DNA of 64,000 nt, taken from the NCBI GenBank assembly GCA_009599575.1, contig VWND01000023.1, positions 298,501 to 362,500 on the forward strand, in the 5' to 3' direction. The notes beneath the pieces are model-generated. The model was not told where the DNA came from. It saw only the letters and a list, made by a program, of their open reading frames with translations, and ran no database searches. The translations under genes were made by a program, and so were the position numbers. This DNA comes from Blumeriella jaapii. Its lineage: Eukaryota; Ascomycota; Leotiomycetes; Helotiales; Drepanopezizaceae. This document shows positions 1 to 11,445 of the stretch, piece by piece. Every line of letters begins with the position of its first letter. The first letter of the stretch is position 1.

Positions 1-49
1 TTCCCGCTTCCAGGCGGGAGAATCCCACACGCCCTTTCTTGGTAGCCAT
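1..49 (-). CDS. Partial CDS at left edge, unknown product
   Basis: An ATG at 49-47 on the minus strand opens a frame of 16 codons (MATKKGRVGFSRLEAG...) that runs off the window without a stop. The short basic start after an upstream non-coding stretch is plausible for a gene start, but too little is visible for any family assignment. It could also be a chance ATG. Confidence 0.25.
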   Translation of the reverse strand, partial: MATKKGRVGFSRLEAG

Positions 50-696
50 CGTGTTTTTCTGGAAGGAACTCTTCCGGTTGATGTTACCCGATCGATCTTT
101 TATTCACTTCACAAGATGCCAAGTATGGGAACGTAGGTGGTGGGTTTCCGGTGCTAGCACGTGATCACCACATGACCCCATCAGCATCGCATTGTTCCCA
201 CACTGGCAAAGAAGAAAACAGCCCAACGCTCTGAAGACGCAAACAGCGCTTTGAGAAGGAACTACGTCGTTTCACTAATGTAAGCACTGCAAATCTGCCC
301 ATCTTATGTCATAGCCGTTCGCTTACAGTACATTATATACTGTGCTGTACAATGCTTCTTCCGACCTGACTCCTCCACCTTTCTTTCCCCTTTTTGACTT
401 CATCTTTCGATCAGCCCAACCCCTATTCCGACCATCAGGTTAGTCTCGTCAACAGTGGACGCTTTCATTATTGGAGTAGTCTTCATCACAGCGCCGGTTT
501 TGGTGTCCTGCCTACCAGCCTATCGCATTTCAGCAATTTCGCGCCTTTCGTACAGTAGGTACAGTATGTGCGATTGACGAGGGCGCTGTAAGATATGTAC
601 AGTGCAGTGCAGCACATACGTCGATTACTAGCCTTTTCTTTCATTCGTGGTTCCGAGTTTTGACCTAGCGTTTCTGGAAGGGGTGTAAATGAAATA

Positions 697-719
697 CCCC
701 CCCCCCCCCCCCCCCCCCC
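697..719. repeat. Poly-C homopolymer (23 bp)
   Basis: This is an uninterrupted run of C directly followed by T3A5. It creates a spurious glycine-rich ORF on the minus strand. The length is probably polymorphic or mis-assembled. Confidence 0.9.
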
Positions 720-1460
720 TTTAAAAAGCAAGGGGGCTGGCTGGCGTTGTTTTGACTCGCTTGTCAAATCAACATGTCCCTCAACGAGGGGATCACCATT
801 GCTTTTCGCAAAGGAAGCGGGTACATCTCGTTAGGCCCGTGAGACAAGCAGAAGCACGTCCAGCATCCCGGATTAAGGGACTTGAGATAGTTGAGGTATA
901 TACTGCATGTACTGTACGCAAACCTTCGTGATTTAGCAGCAGCGAGGCGGCGATTGTCCATCCCTCCGAGCCTACCAGCTTACGACGGACGTCCCGTTCA
1001 AACCACACCAGGATAGCTCTTCTCCTTTTCCTTTTTCCAAGTCTCACATACCTAGCTCCATGGGAAAAAAATATGTATGTAGAAATTGAATCCCCCCCCA
1101 CCTGCGTTACACCCCGAGTCGACTTTCATACCCCAGCACTTCTCACCTCCCTTCCTCACCTGTCTTCCCCATCTCCTTTGCTTCCTTCCTAAAAGAAAAT
1201 GACGCAGGGGGGTGGGAAGAAAGGGGCCAGAACAATCGGATTCCCCAAGCGAGCAAAAAAGCAAGCAAACAAACAAATCTCCATAGCTCGTACCTACCTA
1301 TTCTAGAACGCAGCCAACAAAACCAAAAGACCACCAACCCACCCACCACACACACGAACGAACGAAAAAGCAAACACCGAAAAAAGCACGGAATCTGGAT
1401 CCGCATTCGCATGCACATGCTCACAACGCCAAACACGCACGAGATATCGTAGGGAAAGGA

Positions 1461-1508
1461 GATAGATAGATAGGTAGATAGGTAGATAGGTAGATAGATA
1501 GATAGATA
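1461..1508. repeat. Tetranucleotide microsatellite (GATA/GGTA)n
   Basis: The tract alternates GATA and GGTA units. The GATA words here are a simple repeat and lack the flanking bases of the iron-GATA consensus seen elsewhere in the cluster. Confidence 0.85.
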
Positions 1509-1807
1509 ACCAGGAATGTGCGTGGGAGCGTGGGAAAGTGAAACCATCCCTCCCTCCATCCTCCCTGCCTCATCCATTAATCAATCGTACGAATCCTACG
1601 AATCTCCAGCCCAGAATCCGAAAAGCGAAAATCTCAGGACGGGTTCTCCGGTCGACACAGTTTTGTTGTGGGAGTTGTGTGGGGAGGAGGCACCTGGAAC
1701 GTGTATGTGTACGTGTGCAGGAAACGACCCTGGTTCGTGTTGCGAGAGAAAAGACTTCTTCCATTCCAAGCCAATCCAGAAATCTCATCTCAAGAGCCCG
1801 TAAGCGT

Positions 1808-3482
1808 CTACGCACAAGCCTCCTCACCCTTCCCAAACATGCTCTCGACCAGGTTGCCGCTGCGGACGGCGAGGATCGAGAGCAGGGTATCACTTAGCTG
1901 TTTTCTTGTCAGCACCATCGTCCTCCCAATGTTGTTCCTTCGCACGGTGGGAAACCAAGTCCCAGATTGGAAGGGGTAGGACGCTTACGCCATGCGTCTT
2001 CTCATTACACCCCTGCAGCCACAACCCCGCGTTCTCATCGACCTTCCCCTTCCCAAACTTAACCCGATAATCCCTTCCCACATCCCAACTCTGCCCATCC
2101 GCCGACAGCCCCTGGACGTCCGCCAGCATGCCCACGTGCGCGTCACGCCTGTACCCCGTCGCGGTAAAGACGTAATCGACCTCCAGATCCTCCGCCGGCT
2201 CGGCGTCTCCCCGTCGGCGCTCATTCGAATCAGCCAGCTTTAGGATGACGCTCGAATCGGCAGACTGGCACGCCGAGACGACGACGCGGTTCGTGACAAT
2301 GCGCGCGCTCCATCGCGACGCGTCGGGCGTGGTAATGCGTTGCTTGTAGAGCCGCTCGTACAGGTGCTCCAGCAGCGAGAGGCGGACGACGCCGTAGTTC
2401 GTGCCACGGTCGAGGGCCAGTGCCGCGGCGCGCTCGTCTGCTGGCTGGGCGTAGATGCCGTCTACGCGGTCGGGGTCGAAGATCTCGTTCACGCTGCGTA
2501 GACACGTGAGTGGCTAGATCCGGCAGATAGGGGTTGTTTACATGCTAAGCGAGAAACAAAAGGGGCTTGCTTACAACGGACTGTCGTCACTCGGTCTCAA
2601 ACTTGAACCCTTGATGATCAGCTTCACGCTCGCATCCGGGAACCGCGTCCACAGATCATTGAAAATCTCTGCGGCGCTCTGGCCGCTTCCAATCACCGCA
2701 AATCGCAATGGTCTTCCAACCTCTTTTTTCTGGATGTGGCTAATCGTGGTGGCGAATTTTGAGGAGTGTGCGACATTCTCGAGCCCTTGCATGTTGGCTG
2801 GAATGACCGGTTGTCCACCAACGGCAATCACGACGTGTCGCGCTCTTCGCGTGATCAGGTTGCCAGACTGGTCGCGGGCCGCGACGGACCAGCTAGTCAC
2901 TTTTCCGTCTACGCTCTTGGAGGCGACGCGAACGCCTTCTACCGCCATGCCGTATCTTACTTTTCCTTCTCTCTCGAAGTGGCCGGCACACCAGCGCAGG
3001 TAGTCTTCATACTCGAGCCTCGAAGGGAGGAACGTATCTAGGTTGATGAATTGGTTGAGTCGACCGTGATCAAAGAGGTAGTTCAAGAACGTGAATTTCG
3101 ATCGCGGGTCCCTGGGTGTAGCAAGATCCTTGAGGAAGGAAATCTGCATGTGGGCGCCGGGAAGTTGCATGCCTGCGTGCCATGCGAATTGCGTTTGCTT
3201 CTCGAGGAAGAGAGCTTTCGGTGCGGGTGACTTGTTGGCATCGTGGAGCGCGATTGCTATCGCCAATGAAGCTGGCCCGAAGCCGACGCAGAGGAGGTCT
3301 AAAAGCTGCTCGTCCAGACTGGACGACTGTGAGGAGATGCTGGTAAGGCCATTGGTGTGACCGTTCGTGTGGCCGTTTGATAGATGATTACGTTGATCAG
3401 CACCATTCGAGCCGCCGGAAAGCCCATCGACATCTCGATCGTCGTCACCTTCTAGAGCCGTCGTAATCGCCGAGGGAGACAT
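1808..3482 (-). CDS. sidA: L-ornithine N5-monooxygenase (SidA)
   Basis: FAD/NADPH-dependent N5-hydroxylation of L-ornithine, the first committed step of hydroxamate siderophore synthesis. I assemble three exons: 3482-2575, 2493-1989 and 1897-1808. The introns are 81 and 91 bp with GT-AG ends (GTAAGC donors), giving 500 codons plus stop in one frame. The N-terminal ~60 residues are low-complexity (NGHTNGHTNG). Next come the FAD motif CVGFGPASLA (about residue 64), the NADPH motif AVIGSGQSAAE, FTATGY, and the C-terminal CNEKTHG-LSDTLLSILA block that the second intron interrupts. Length and motif order fit SidA/Sid1/Sib2. It lies in tandem with the ABC transporter and about 9 kb from the NRPS, as in other ferrichrome clusters. 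Two ATCWGATAA sites lie 1.4 and 2.1 kb upstream. No break is visible. Confidence 0.95.
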
Positions 3483-4897
3483 GTTGAACTTCGAAACAAG
3501 GTAACGTGACCAAACAAGACTCGGAGTCTCTCAGTCGCCAAAAAGCGGAGGTGAGACACGAATTCTAGACACGCCTCCGGGGTTTTGTGAAGCGTAGCCA
3601 ATATTCCTTCTGTGGCTCGAACGCGCGAAATTCGCGCATATGAGAATTCACAGCTAGAGCCAAAAGAACGACCGAATCAATGCAATCCGCGATGAAAATA
3701 TAGGACGGCTTGTGGCGTGAGGGTGCTGAATGAGAAATGCCCCTCGTCTTATTGGATTGATTTTCGAGGGAGGCGACTTCCCCAGCAGAAGGATTCAGTC
3801 ACCGGCTCCAGCCTAGTCTATGCGCGCCAGCTCGTCGAGAGTCCTCTTTGCAGCGTCGACGATCCCAGCACGGTGCTCTGGTTCGTCTCTCTATGATGAT
3901 GAGAAAGTCACCAGTGCCGCTCTGGTGTATTTAGATAGATGTCTCTGCGGCCCGGTGATTGGTCGCTGCGGACGGCAGTTGCAGAGACCGGCGCCCAGGC
4001 CTACAGTCCTTCGACAACACGAACAACGCCGGCGGGGCAGAGGCACGCTTGACGATACACGAACGACACTTGAGTGCGAATCTGATCTGGAAGACGGGGG
4101 GCGGGGAGGTCGAGGACGATGCGACGGTCAGACAGCCATTGAAGATGAAAGCTCTGAAGCATGGAGTAGGTGATATACGACGGTTTGCGCGCCAAAAACG
4201 GTCTCTCGGCGAAGTGCGCGAATCACGAGCCATGCCACGGGCGAGGAAGCGAGGTGCAGTCGACCACAGCCGCGAGTCGGAATGCCCCTGTCTCTTAGCA
4301 GGCCGCGTAGTACGAAGTGATAGTCATCCGATCCACCGGCCGGAAAAGCCAAAGGAGCTACTGTAAAGACGGAGATGATGGAGATGATGGAGACGATGGA
4401 GACGGTGGAGACGAAGGGCCCCGACCGACATGCTTCTCGTCCCCATCCTCGTCGCTGCCGAGGGGCGCCATCCCTGCCCCCCTACGCACCTGCTGCCGAG
4501 AGATGGATGTGGTTGGCGGCCCACGGCTTGCATGGTCGCTCGCCTTCTCGCACTGCATCAGGTTTGGCGTGAAGGTGAAGGTGGAGGAGGATGTGGATGT
4601 GGAAGTACATGGTCAAGAAGGATGTAAAGATGGAAGCAAATGTGGGCGGGGCGTGGCGTGGCGTGGCGAGACGTGGCGAGCGCAGGAGGTGGTGCGTGGT
4701 GTTGTGATGGAGGAGGAATGGAAAAGAGAAGAGAAGAGAAGAGAAGAGCAGCTCAACCACATGGGGGAGAGCATCGATGGCTCCGCTCCTCCCCGGCGGA
4801 AGCGGGCCAAGAAACTCGGGTCCCTTTCGTGTAAAAGGGCCGGTGGAGCGGAGGCGGAACAGCAGCGGCATGCGGGCGGGAGCGTCGCCAAGCCGTC

Positions 4898-4906
4898 TTA
4901 TCTGAT
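4898..4906 (-). promoter_or_regulatory. Iron-GATA factor site (ATCAGATAA)
   Basis: The plus strand reads TTATCTGAT, the reverse complement of ATCAGATAA. This is an exact match to ATCWGATAA, the binding consensus known for the iron-responsive repressors SreA, Urbs1 and Fep1. It lies 1.4 kb upstream of the sidA ATG, so a direct role is inference. Confidence 0.55.
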
Positions 4907-4983
4907 GGATCTGATTGATGTGATGTGATGGCGTGTCCGTCCGAGGTCGGGGCCCACGTTGCTGCTTGCGTCGAGCTACTGTA

Positions 4984-5488
4984 CACAGTCTATCGGTTAA
5001 GTATTATTCCTGGTTAAAAACAGTGGGGGTGTGGAGACAAAACTTGACCTAACTGAGTAGTATTCCATGCAATAATAAAATTAACTTTTACAAGGTATAC
5101 GTATTCAAATTACGAAAAATACGAAGTTTGAGAACTGCTTTCGGATTACAATGTAAATTTTTTTAATATTCTTTACATCCATCTTCGGCGTCAATAACAG
5201 CTTGACACCGATTGAATAAAGCAAGCTAATATCACGTCGCTGACCTCGAGTTAAATCAGAAGCTTTTAAACGTTTAGAAACTGAAGTAGAAGCTAAAGTA
5301 GAAGCTGAAGCCATTGCGTTGCGTTGCGTTGTATTGCGTTGTGTTGTGTGAAAATTTTGCCCGTATCTCTCATATTGTAATTTTGTCGTATTTCGTGAAA
5401 GCTTACCGGAAGTTGGGTTATTACTTGATTGGGCTAAGGTGAAATTATCCCTGTTTGACCAGGAATAATACTTAACCGATAGACTGTG
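4984..5488. mobile_element. Tc1/mariner-type MITE (non-autonomous TIR element)
   Basis: A perfect 33-bp inverted repeat is formed by 4982-5014 and 5458-5490. If the outer TA dinucleotides are target-site duplications, the element is 505 bp with 31-bp TIRs beginning CACAGTC. That fits TA insertion by Tc1/mariner transposases. The interior is AT-rich, unlike its flanks. In one minus-strand frame it encodes KASDLTRGQRRDISLLYSIG (about 5200-5270), which resembles the start of fungal Tc1-type transposases. The rest of a transposase is absent, so it would be an internally deleted derivative. Confidence 0.85.
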
Positions 5489-5575
5489 TAGTGTCCTGTG
5501 CTGTGTGCAAGCACACCGTGATCGAGTCATGCAAATGTTCAACTCAACTCAAATCACATCACATCAAATCAAATC

Positions 5576-5584
5576 TTATCAGAT
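5576..5584 (-). promoter_or_regulatory. Iron-GATA factor site (ATCTGATAA)
   Basis: The plus strand reads TTATCAGAT, an exact reverse-complement match to ATCTGATAA. It lies on the far side of the MITE from the 4898 site, 2.1 kb upstream of sidA and 0.8 kb beyond the ABC stop codon. Excision of the MITE in thought would bring the two sites to about 160 bp apart. Confidence 0.55.
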
Positions 5585-6359
5585 CAGATCGCTTCGTCCC
5601 GCCGCCGATCTTCACCCCCCCGGGCAGAGAGGGTTCGACGTCCTTGTACATACAGTGCTACATACACGACGTTCGAAAACGTCGTGTCATGCATGACCTA
5701 ACCAAAAACCCCCATATTCAGAACATCGACCACACAGAGAGAGAGACCTCGGGATAGAGATCCGCTCACGAGCAAGGTCGTCCCACTCTTCCCTCGCGAT
5801 CCAAACCACCTGGAACCTGGAACCTGGAACCTGGAAACATAAGTAGGAATGGGTAAGCGAGGCAGACGAGAGCGTGCCAGCGAAGCTGCTGAACTCATAG
5901 AGCGATCCAGCACGAGCTTGGACGGGAAGGGAAGGTGGTGTGGAACCGTACGACCAGTCGCTGGTGGCCGGCCACATACGACGACTGTACAGCATGTACT
6001 GCGAGTCGGAACCGAGACCTACTGTAGTATAAACAAGCTGGGTCAATCTACCTATGGATGCACGCCATAGGCCAGCAAGTCAGGGTGAGAATGGATGATA
6101 GAACGGAAGTACCGTACTGAATCAAGGACTAGCTAGAACTCTTGGAGCTTGCACACTGCAATATCCCAACATCTTTTAGGCTTTCCAAACGCCAAGGCAT
6201 GCCTACGCCCGCTATATGCTACATAATATCCAAAAAGAAGAAAGGAAAAGAAGAAGTAGAAGAAGAAGAGAAAGTAAAGTGAGAAAAAAAAAACAAAGAA
6301 GAAAACAGAAAAGATAAAAGTAAACTAACGCAAACCAACGAGAAGAGAAGAAAGATCTC

Positions 6360-9300
6360 TCATCCTAGGCTCTGCATCTTCACCATCTGCTCGTAGACCC
6401 CCCCCATTCGCACCAGCTCCTCGTGCCGTCCCTCCTCCACGATCCGCCCCTGGTCAAAGACCAAGATGCGATCCGCCCGCTGCACGCTCGTCAAGCGGTG
6501 GGCAATCATGATCGTGGTCCGCTGCCGACTCGCCGCCGCGATGGCCTCCTGGATCTGCGCCTCCGAGTGCGAGTCCAGGGCCGAGGTCGCCTCGTCCAGG
6601 AGCAGGATCTCGGGCTTGCGGATGTAGGCGCGCGCGATGGCCACGCGTTGCTTCTGACCGCCCGAGAGCTGCGACCCGTTCGAGCCGCACTGCGTCTCGT
6701 AACCGTCGGGGAGGCCCGAGACGAAGTCGTGGATGCCGACGGCCTTGCACGCCGCGATGACCTCGTCGCGAGAGGCGACGTGGCCGGGTCTGGCGCCGAT
6801 GCCTACATTGAAGGCCACGCTCCCGGCGAAGAGATCCGGATCTTGCGCGACGAGACTGATCCGTGCTCGGTCGCCGACACGGGGACACTCTTGATGTCGA
6901 CGCCGTCGACGAGGATAGAGCCGGAGGAAGGATCGTAGAAGCGCTCGATGAGGGATATGGCAGAGGTCTTCCCGGCGCCTGAGCGGCCTACGAGAGCAAC
7001 AGTTTCGCCGGCGCGGATGCTGAGGTTGAGCTTGCTGATGGCAGGCCGGTCAGGACGGGACGCGTAGGTCAGAGAGACGTTTCGGAAGGTGATGGAGCCG
7101 GCTGAACTTTCCTTGTTCGAAGGCGACGTATCCGAGGAAGGCGATGCGGTGAAAGAGGTGCGGTCCGTGTCGATGGTAGGCTTCTGGTCGTGCAAAGTAA
7201 AGACGCGGGACGCAGCGCCTCGGGCACGTCCTATGTCTGGGGCGAGAGAAAAGATCTGGCCAGCGGCTTGGGCAGAGAAGAGGATCGCCGGGAGCACGAT
7301 GAAGAATTGGAGACTGGAGTATGTGCCTGAGCGAACTTGTTTCGCACCCCACCAGTACGCCAGGGCATATACCAGATAGCTAGAGCTAGGTTAGTTCTGC
7401 CTTCCCGTCATCCCCAAGAGAGAATATTCACGTACGTAATGGTCAGAGCAAAGGCCAGGATCAGATTTCCGAGAGCAGTCCCATTGGCAGTCTCCTTCCG
7501 GAATTTGCCAATAGCATCATGGAATCTATCCGAGGTAAGCTTCTCAGTCCCCAAGGCTGCAATTGTGCGGATGTTCGAGCAGGCTTCCGCTGCCAAAGAT
7601 GCGGCTTCGGTATAAGCGCGTTGGTTCTTCTCCTCGACCTTGGCCACGACGCGGAGTCGTAGATATCCCGCGAGAATCACGACGGGCGAAGTTGCAAATA
7701 GGACAATGGCGATCTTCCATGCGACGATGTGTGCAAGAATGGCGCCTCCAATGACTGAGACAAGAGCAGAAACTATGGTCCCGATAATGACACCAGAGAG
7801 TCCGTGTCCAGCTTCCATGCTAAGGACGGATGCGAGCGCTGAAGTCGAGCGCCCGGGCTGAAGAAACCAGTCCATGTCTTGACGTAGAATCGTTTGTAGC
7901 GAGATATCTCGAGTACGAAAGACCAGATGCTCCGAGACGAATCCAAAGCAGATGCCGGAGGTAATGTAGCCTACGAGCGCGGCGATGGCGACGACGAGAA
8001 ACATGAGGCAGAAGAAATCGATTCGATCAGCAGACATATTTCCATTAACAAGCTGTATGATGTTTCCGAAGATGACGGCCTCCCCGAGTATGAGACCGCC
8101 GGTCGTGATGGATCCGAGCAGTGCGAGGATGGTGAAGACCACCCTCGAGCGGCTGAGAGCCAGGCATCGACGAATGATAGTGAAGGTTCCGAGAGCTTTC
8201 ATCTCGCCCGCTGCGCTTCCGGGCGTCTCGGAAGGTGTGACTAATTGCTCTTCGGTTTCGTCGTGTATCTCTTTGTCGATAGATGCAGGTCTTGCCTCTA
8301 CAGAGACGTCGGTTGAAGCATCAGTTGTGAGCCGCTGCGCCTCAATCAGTTGTCGATACGCGCCATCCTCCTTTTCCATGAGCATTGCGTGACTTCCTTG
8401 CTCGAGGATTCGGCCTTTGCCCATGACGATGATGTTGTCTGCTGACTTGACGGAAGCTAGTCGATGAGCAATCATCACTGTTGTCCTATTGCCCATAGAT
8501 CTAGTCGTACCGAGGGATTCGAGAATCGACGCTTCGCTGATCGTATCCAGCGCGCTTGTTGCCTCATCCAAGACCAAGAGAGACGGATGTCCTACTAACG
8601 CCCTTGCTAGACAGAGACGTTGCTTCTGCCCACCGGAGAGTTTGGTTCCCCTTGGCTCTCCCAGCCAGGTATCGAGGCCGTCAGGCAGGAGCTGGATGAA
8701 GCCCCACGCATCTGCGGCTTTAGCAGCCTTGACACATCGTCCTCTTATCTCATCATCAGGTAGCTCTGGGCCATGATAGCCGTCTCGTATGTTGGAAAAG
8801 ATAGTACCCGAGAATATGGCAGGGTCCTGGTCTACCAGAGCTATGTGCCGTCTCAAGCTGGCCAGATTATAATCGGGTATGCGATAACCATCGATGCTAA
8901 TTGTCCCCTGGGCGGGATCGTACAGTCTGAGAAGCAGAGCGGCAATCGTCGATTTCCCGCTTCCGGAGGCCCCGACAATGCCCACAGTTGATCCCGTTTT
9001 GATGCTGAAGCTGACATGATCGAGGACTGTTTTCATCGCCCGTGCGGGATAAGCGAAGCTGACATCTGAGAAGACAATCTCTTTGCCTGAGTCAAAAGTC
9101 TCATCACGGGCTTGCTGGCCTTCCTTGGAGTAGACATCGATCGGAATATCGGGGTGGTCAATAAGACTCAAGATTCTGCTTCCGGCCGAGGCGGCCTGAG
9201 AGAACGATTGGATGAAGGGTCCGGCAGCACCAATCACAAAGGAGGCGTCCAGTACCAGCAAGACGATGGCGTAGACCGTTCCCGCGCCTCCAGCGCCGGT

Positions 9301-10389
9301 GCCATCTCTGACGATTCTGGAACCTTGCCAAAATGCGAGGGCATTGGCGGCGTAGCTGTTATCGTCAGCTGTGGCGAACTCGTCTTGCATAGCATCATGG
9401 TAGCCTATGGGACTTACGCGATGAAGAAGATGCCCCCCAGCAGAACGGCTCCCGCAGCAGCTTTCTTCATTCCGGCTCTCCTGGCCACGTTCAGGTGATG
9501 CCTGTGCTCCCCGGTCAAGCAGTCGAAAGCATCAAATGCCTGTACCACCTGGACAGCCTTGATAGCACTTTCCGCAATGGATGCCGCTGAAGTTGTGCAC
9601 TCCGCCGCCTTCTTGGAGTAGTGGCTCAGGACTGACGTGCCCGTCACCACGACGAGAGTCATGGAGGGAATGACTGCCGCAAAAAGAATGCCGGTGAGTT
9701 TCGCATTGAGAGTGAAGCCCACAATGAAGGTGACGAGAAAGTAGCTGCAGGACTGGATAAAGATTCCGACCTTTTCGGCAGTACCAGCTTGTACTGTCTG
9801 GGCGTCTACAGTCAAGCGGCTGGTGATCTAGCAGTCGTCCGTTAGCAGTAGCAGTAGCAGTAGCCGCATTCCAAGCACAACGAGGCCCATCTTACATCTG
9901 GACATTCTGTCTCATAATACGTTTGGTCGAGTCCGAGAGCCCTCTCGACCAAGCGAGTGCGAAGTCCTCTGGAGATTCGGGCCCCGATCACTCCCCAGCA
10001 TAAGGCCCAGCCCCACGTGAGCACGAAATATGCCACGGCTGGAAAGGTCAGCGTCGTGATGCGACAGGAGCAACGCGCCAGGGGAGTCACCAACCAACTC
10101 CAAGCAATTGCGAAATCCTCGTCTGGACTTGGTCCTCGGAAGGAGGGAACGCATCAATGATCCTGGCAAAGATCACGACTATGATGGGCAGCGGAGCTCC
10201 GGCCGCCACGGCCAGGACGACGCCGCCGAAGAGGATCAATCTCGACTGGACATCTTGCAGAGGTCGGAAGAGAGAGAAGTAGGAATACCGCGGCTTCTTG
10301 GTGGGCGTGTCTCTGACGAGCCATCGACGCGGGTTGAGCATGAGTTGCCATCTGCTCCACCTGCTCTCCTCTTCTGCTGCCGCGAGCAT
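6360..10389 (-). CDS. ABCB-type ABC transporter of siderophore cluster (frame break in NBD2)
   Basis: Full-length ATP-driven membrane transporter with TMD-NBD-TMD-NBD order, about 1,262 aa. Exons: 10389-10095, 10038-9896, 9827-9418, 9355-7436 and 7379-6360; introns are 56-68 bp. NBD1 shows Walker A GASGSGKST (about residue 406), signature LSGGQKQ and Walker B LLVLDEATSALD. NBD2 shows GRSGAGKTS (about 1050), LSGGQKQ and ILLLDEATSALD. Both carry ABCB-style D-loops. Several hydrophobic helices precede each NBD. Between GVDIKSV and ISLVAQDPDLF the frame shifts at about 6861-6863. One base appears missing, and the exon sum is 2 modulo 3 as expected. I treat this as a likely consensus error. It is divergent from the NRPS across an iron-GATA promoter, so siderophore or siderophore-product transport is likely but not shown. 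The start ATG at 10389 is the first in frame. Confidence 0.85.
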
Positions 10390-11062
10390 CGTCACTCTGG
10401 ACCTTTCGCAGCCAGGCGGCTCAGGAAGGCGAGCGTTCGGCGACAAAGGCTCGAGAAGTCAGTCGGCTCTCATGTTGGTCCGTAGCGGGAGCAGACGTCA
10501 GCCGAGAAGATGAAGTCAAGTGAAGCCAGCATCTTGTGAACCACTGCCAGCCTTTTCATTCGGAAGAGCGAAGATTTCCACGGACGAGGGCCGCGGGGGT
10601 GTTTGGGTGCCATGGGGATTGGCGTCCTCTCCACGCCCAACACCAGCGCCACCGATGACATGGAGCAGGTTCCTCGACACGGCAGTTCAGAATCTGCTGT
10701 CTCCACCCGTGCGGCCAGACGGCTCGGCCGTCTAGGGAGGGAGGGAGGAGTAGTGGGCGAGCGGCTCTCCGCTCTCCGCTCGACATTCGCCCAAAGTGCA
10801 TCTCACCGCAACGACTCAAGTGGTTCCCCACTAATGCTGCGCGACGCGGGCAAAGGATGGGAGCTAGAGAGGGTCGGATGTGGTCAGTCCCGTCGTGTCG
10901 GCAGCGTTGTGTTGCGAGTGACATTCTGTGCCGATCGGGGACACAGTCTTCGCACCACTCTTGCGGAGAAATGTAGATGCGTCGTGTAAGTACCCACGTT
11001 CTCGTTGGTGGTTCCCGAAGCCAAGGCGAAAGCTTGGATGGAGGATGGAGGATGAAGGATGG

Positions 11063-11116
11063 AGGTTAGCGGTTAGCGGTTAGAGGTAAGAGGTTAGAGG
11101 TTAGAGGTTAGAGGTA
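11063..11116 (+). repeat. GGTTAG(A/C) heptamer tandem repeat
   Basis: About seven units of GGTTAGC then GGTTAGA, one of them mutated to GGTAAGA. The unit is one base longer than the telomeric hexamer TTAGGG read in register. It may be an interstitial telomere-like tract or a simple minisatellite. Confidence 0.75.
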
Positions 11117-11168
11117 GTACAGAACTGTAGAAGTCAAGTACAAGACGATGTTAGGTAAGCTTAAACCC

Positions 11169-11177
11169 TTATCAGAT
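11169..11177 (-). promoter_or_regulatory. Iron-GATA factor site (ATCTGATAA)
   Basis: TTATCAGAT on the plus strand exactly matches the reverse complement of ATCTGATAA. It lies 780 bp upstream of the ABC start and 1.1 kb upstream of the NRPS start. Confidence 0.65.
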
Positions 11178-11397
11178 CGTTGCCTCAGGCAGGACAGACG
11201 CCACTACGCCACTTCGCCACTTACATAAGTGCTTCTTCTATTTACTGTATTGTAGCGTCACTAGTTCATCTCTGTAGTTACAGTACGGTCCTGTACAGTA
11301 CCGGCTTCCCTTCCCTTTGGGCGAAATTGGCCGGCCTCACCGACGCCGACGCCGACATCGGCCGGAAATGCCTGAGCCGCGGGGGTCGTGGCGGCGG

Positions 11398-11406
11398 ATC
11401 TGATAA
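11398..11406 (+). promoter_or_regulatory. Iron-GATA factor site (ATCTGATAA)
   Basis: Exact plus-strand match to ATCWGATAA, 0.9 kb upstream of the NRPS start. It is paired with an identical site 48 bp downstream. Paired GATA sites are a known arrangement at SreA/Urbs1-type targets. Confidence 0.75.
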
Positions 11407-11445
11407 GATGCACCGCGCCGTACAGTGCTGCACTTCCCCAATCGG

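Larger units (their letters stand above)
50..1807. other. Intergenic region left of sidA, low-complexity
   Basis: I see no convincing gene here. It contains a C homopolymer of 23 bases (697-719), a GATA/GGTA tetranucleotide tract (about 1461-1508), and several TACTGTAC-type words (about 318-352, 550-572, 903-918). The ORFs that can be drawn here are low-complexity translations of these tracts. Confidence 0.6.
3483..6359. other. sidA upstream region / ABC 3' flank with MITE insertion
   Basis: This 2.9-kb stretch has no gene I can support. It holds the putative sidA promoter, two iron-GATA consensus sites (4898-4906 and 5576-5584), a TIR transposon remnant (4984-5488) between them, and purine-rich low-complexity tracts (4375-4410, 4720-4750, 6230-6355). 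Long ORFs here are repetitive and lack family motifs. Confidence 0.6.

Noticed and set aside
1461..1508. GATA tract as a GATA-factor binding array
   Set aside because: Simple tetranucleotide repeat without the ATCWGATAA context.
4317..4928. 203-aa ORF upstream of sidA
   Set aside because: Purine-rich low complexity with competing ORFs in other frames and no motif; it also contains an iron-GATA site near its end.
5105..5542. 145-aa ORF as a host gene
   Set aside because: It runs across the right TIR of the MITE; the recognisable part is a transposase fragment.
6360..10389. ABC transporter as pseudogene because of the NBD2 frame break
   Set aside because: All catalytic motifs are intact on both sides, only one base is off, and the same kind of break occurs in conserved genes of this window.
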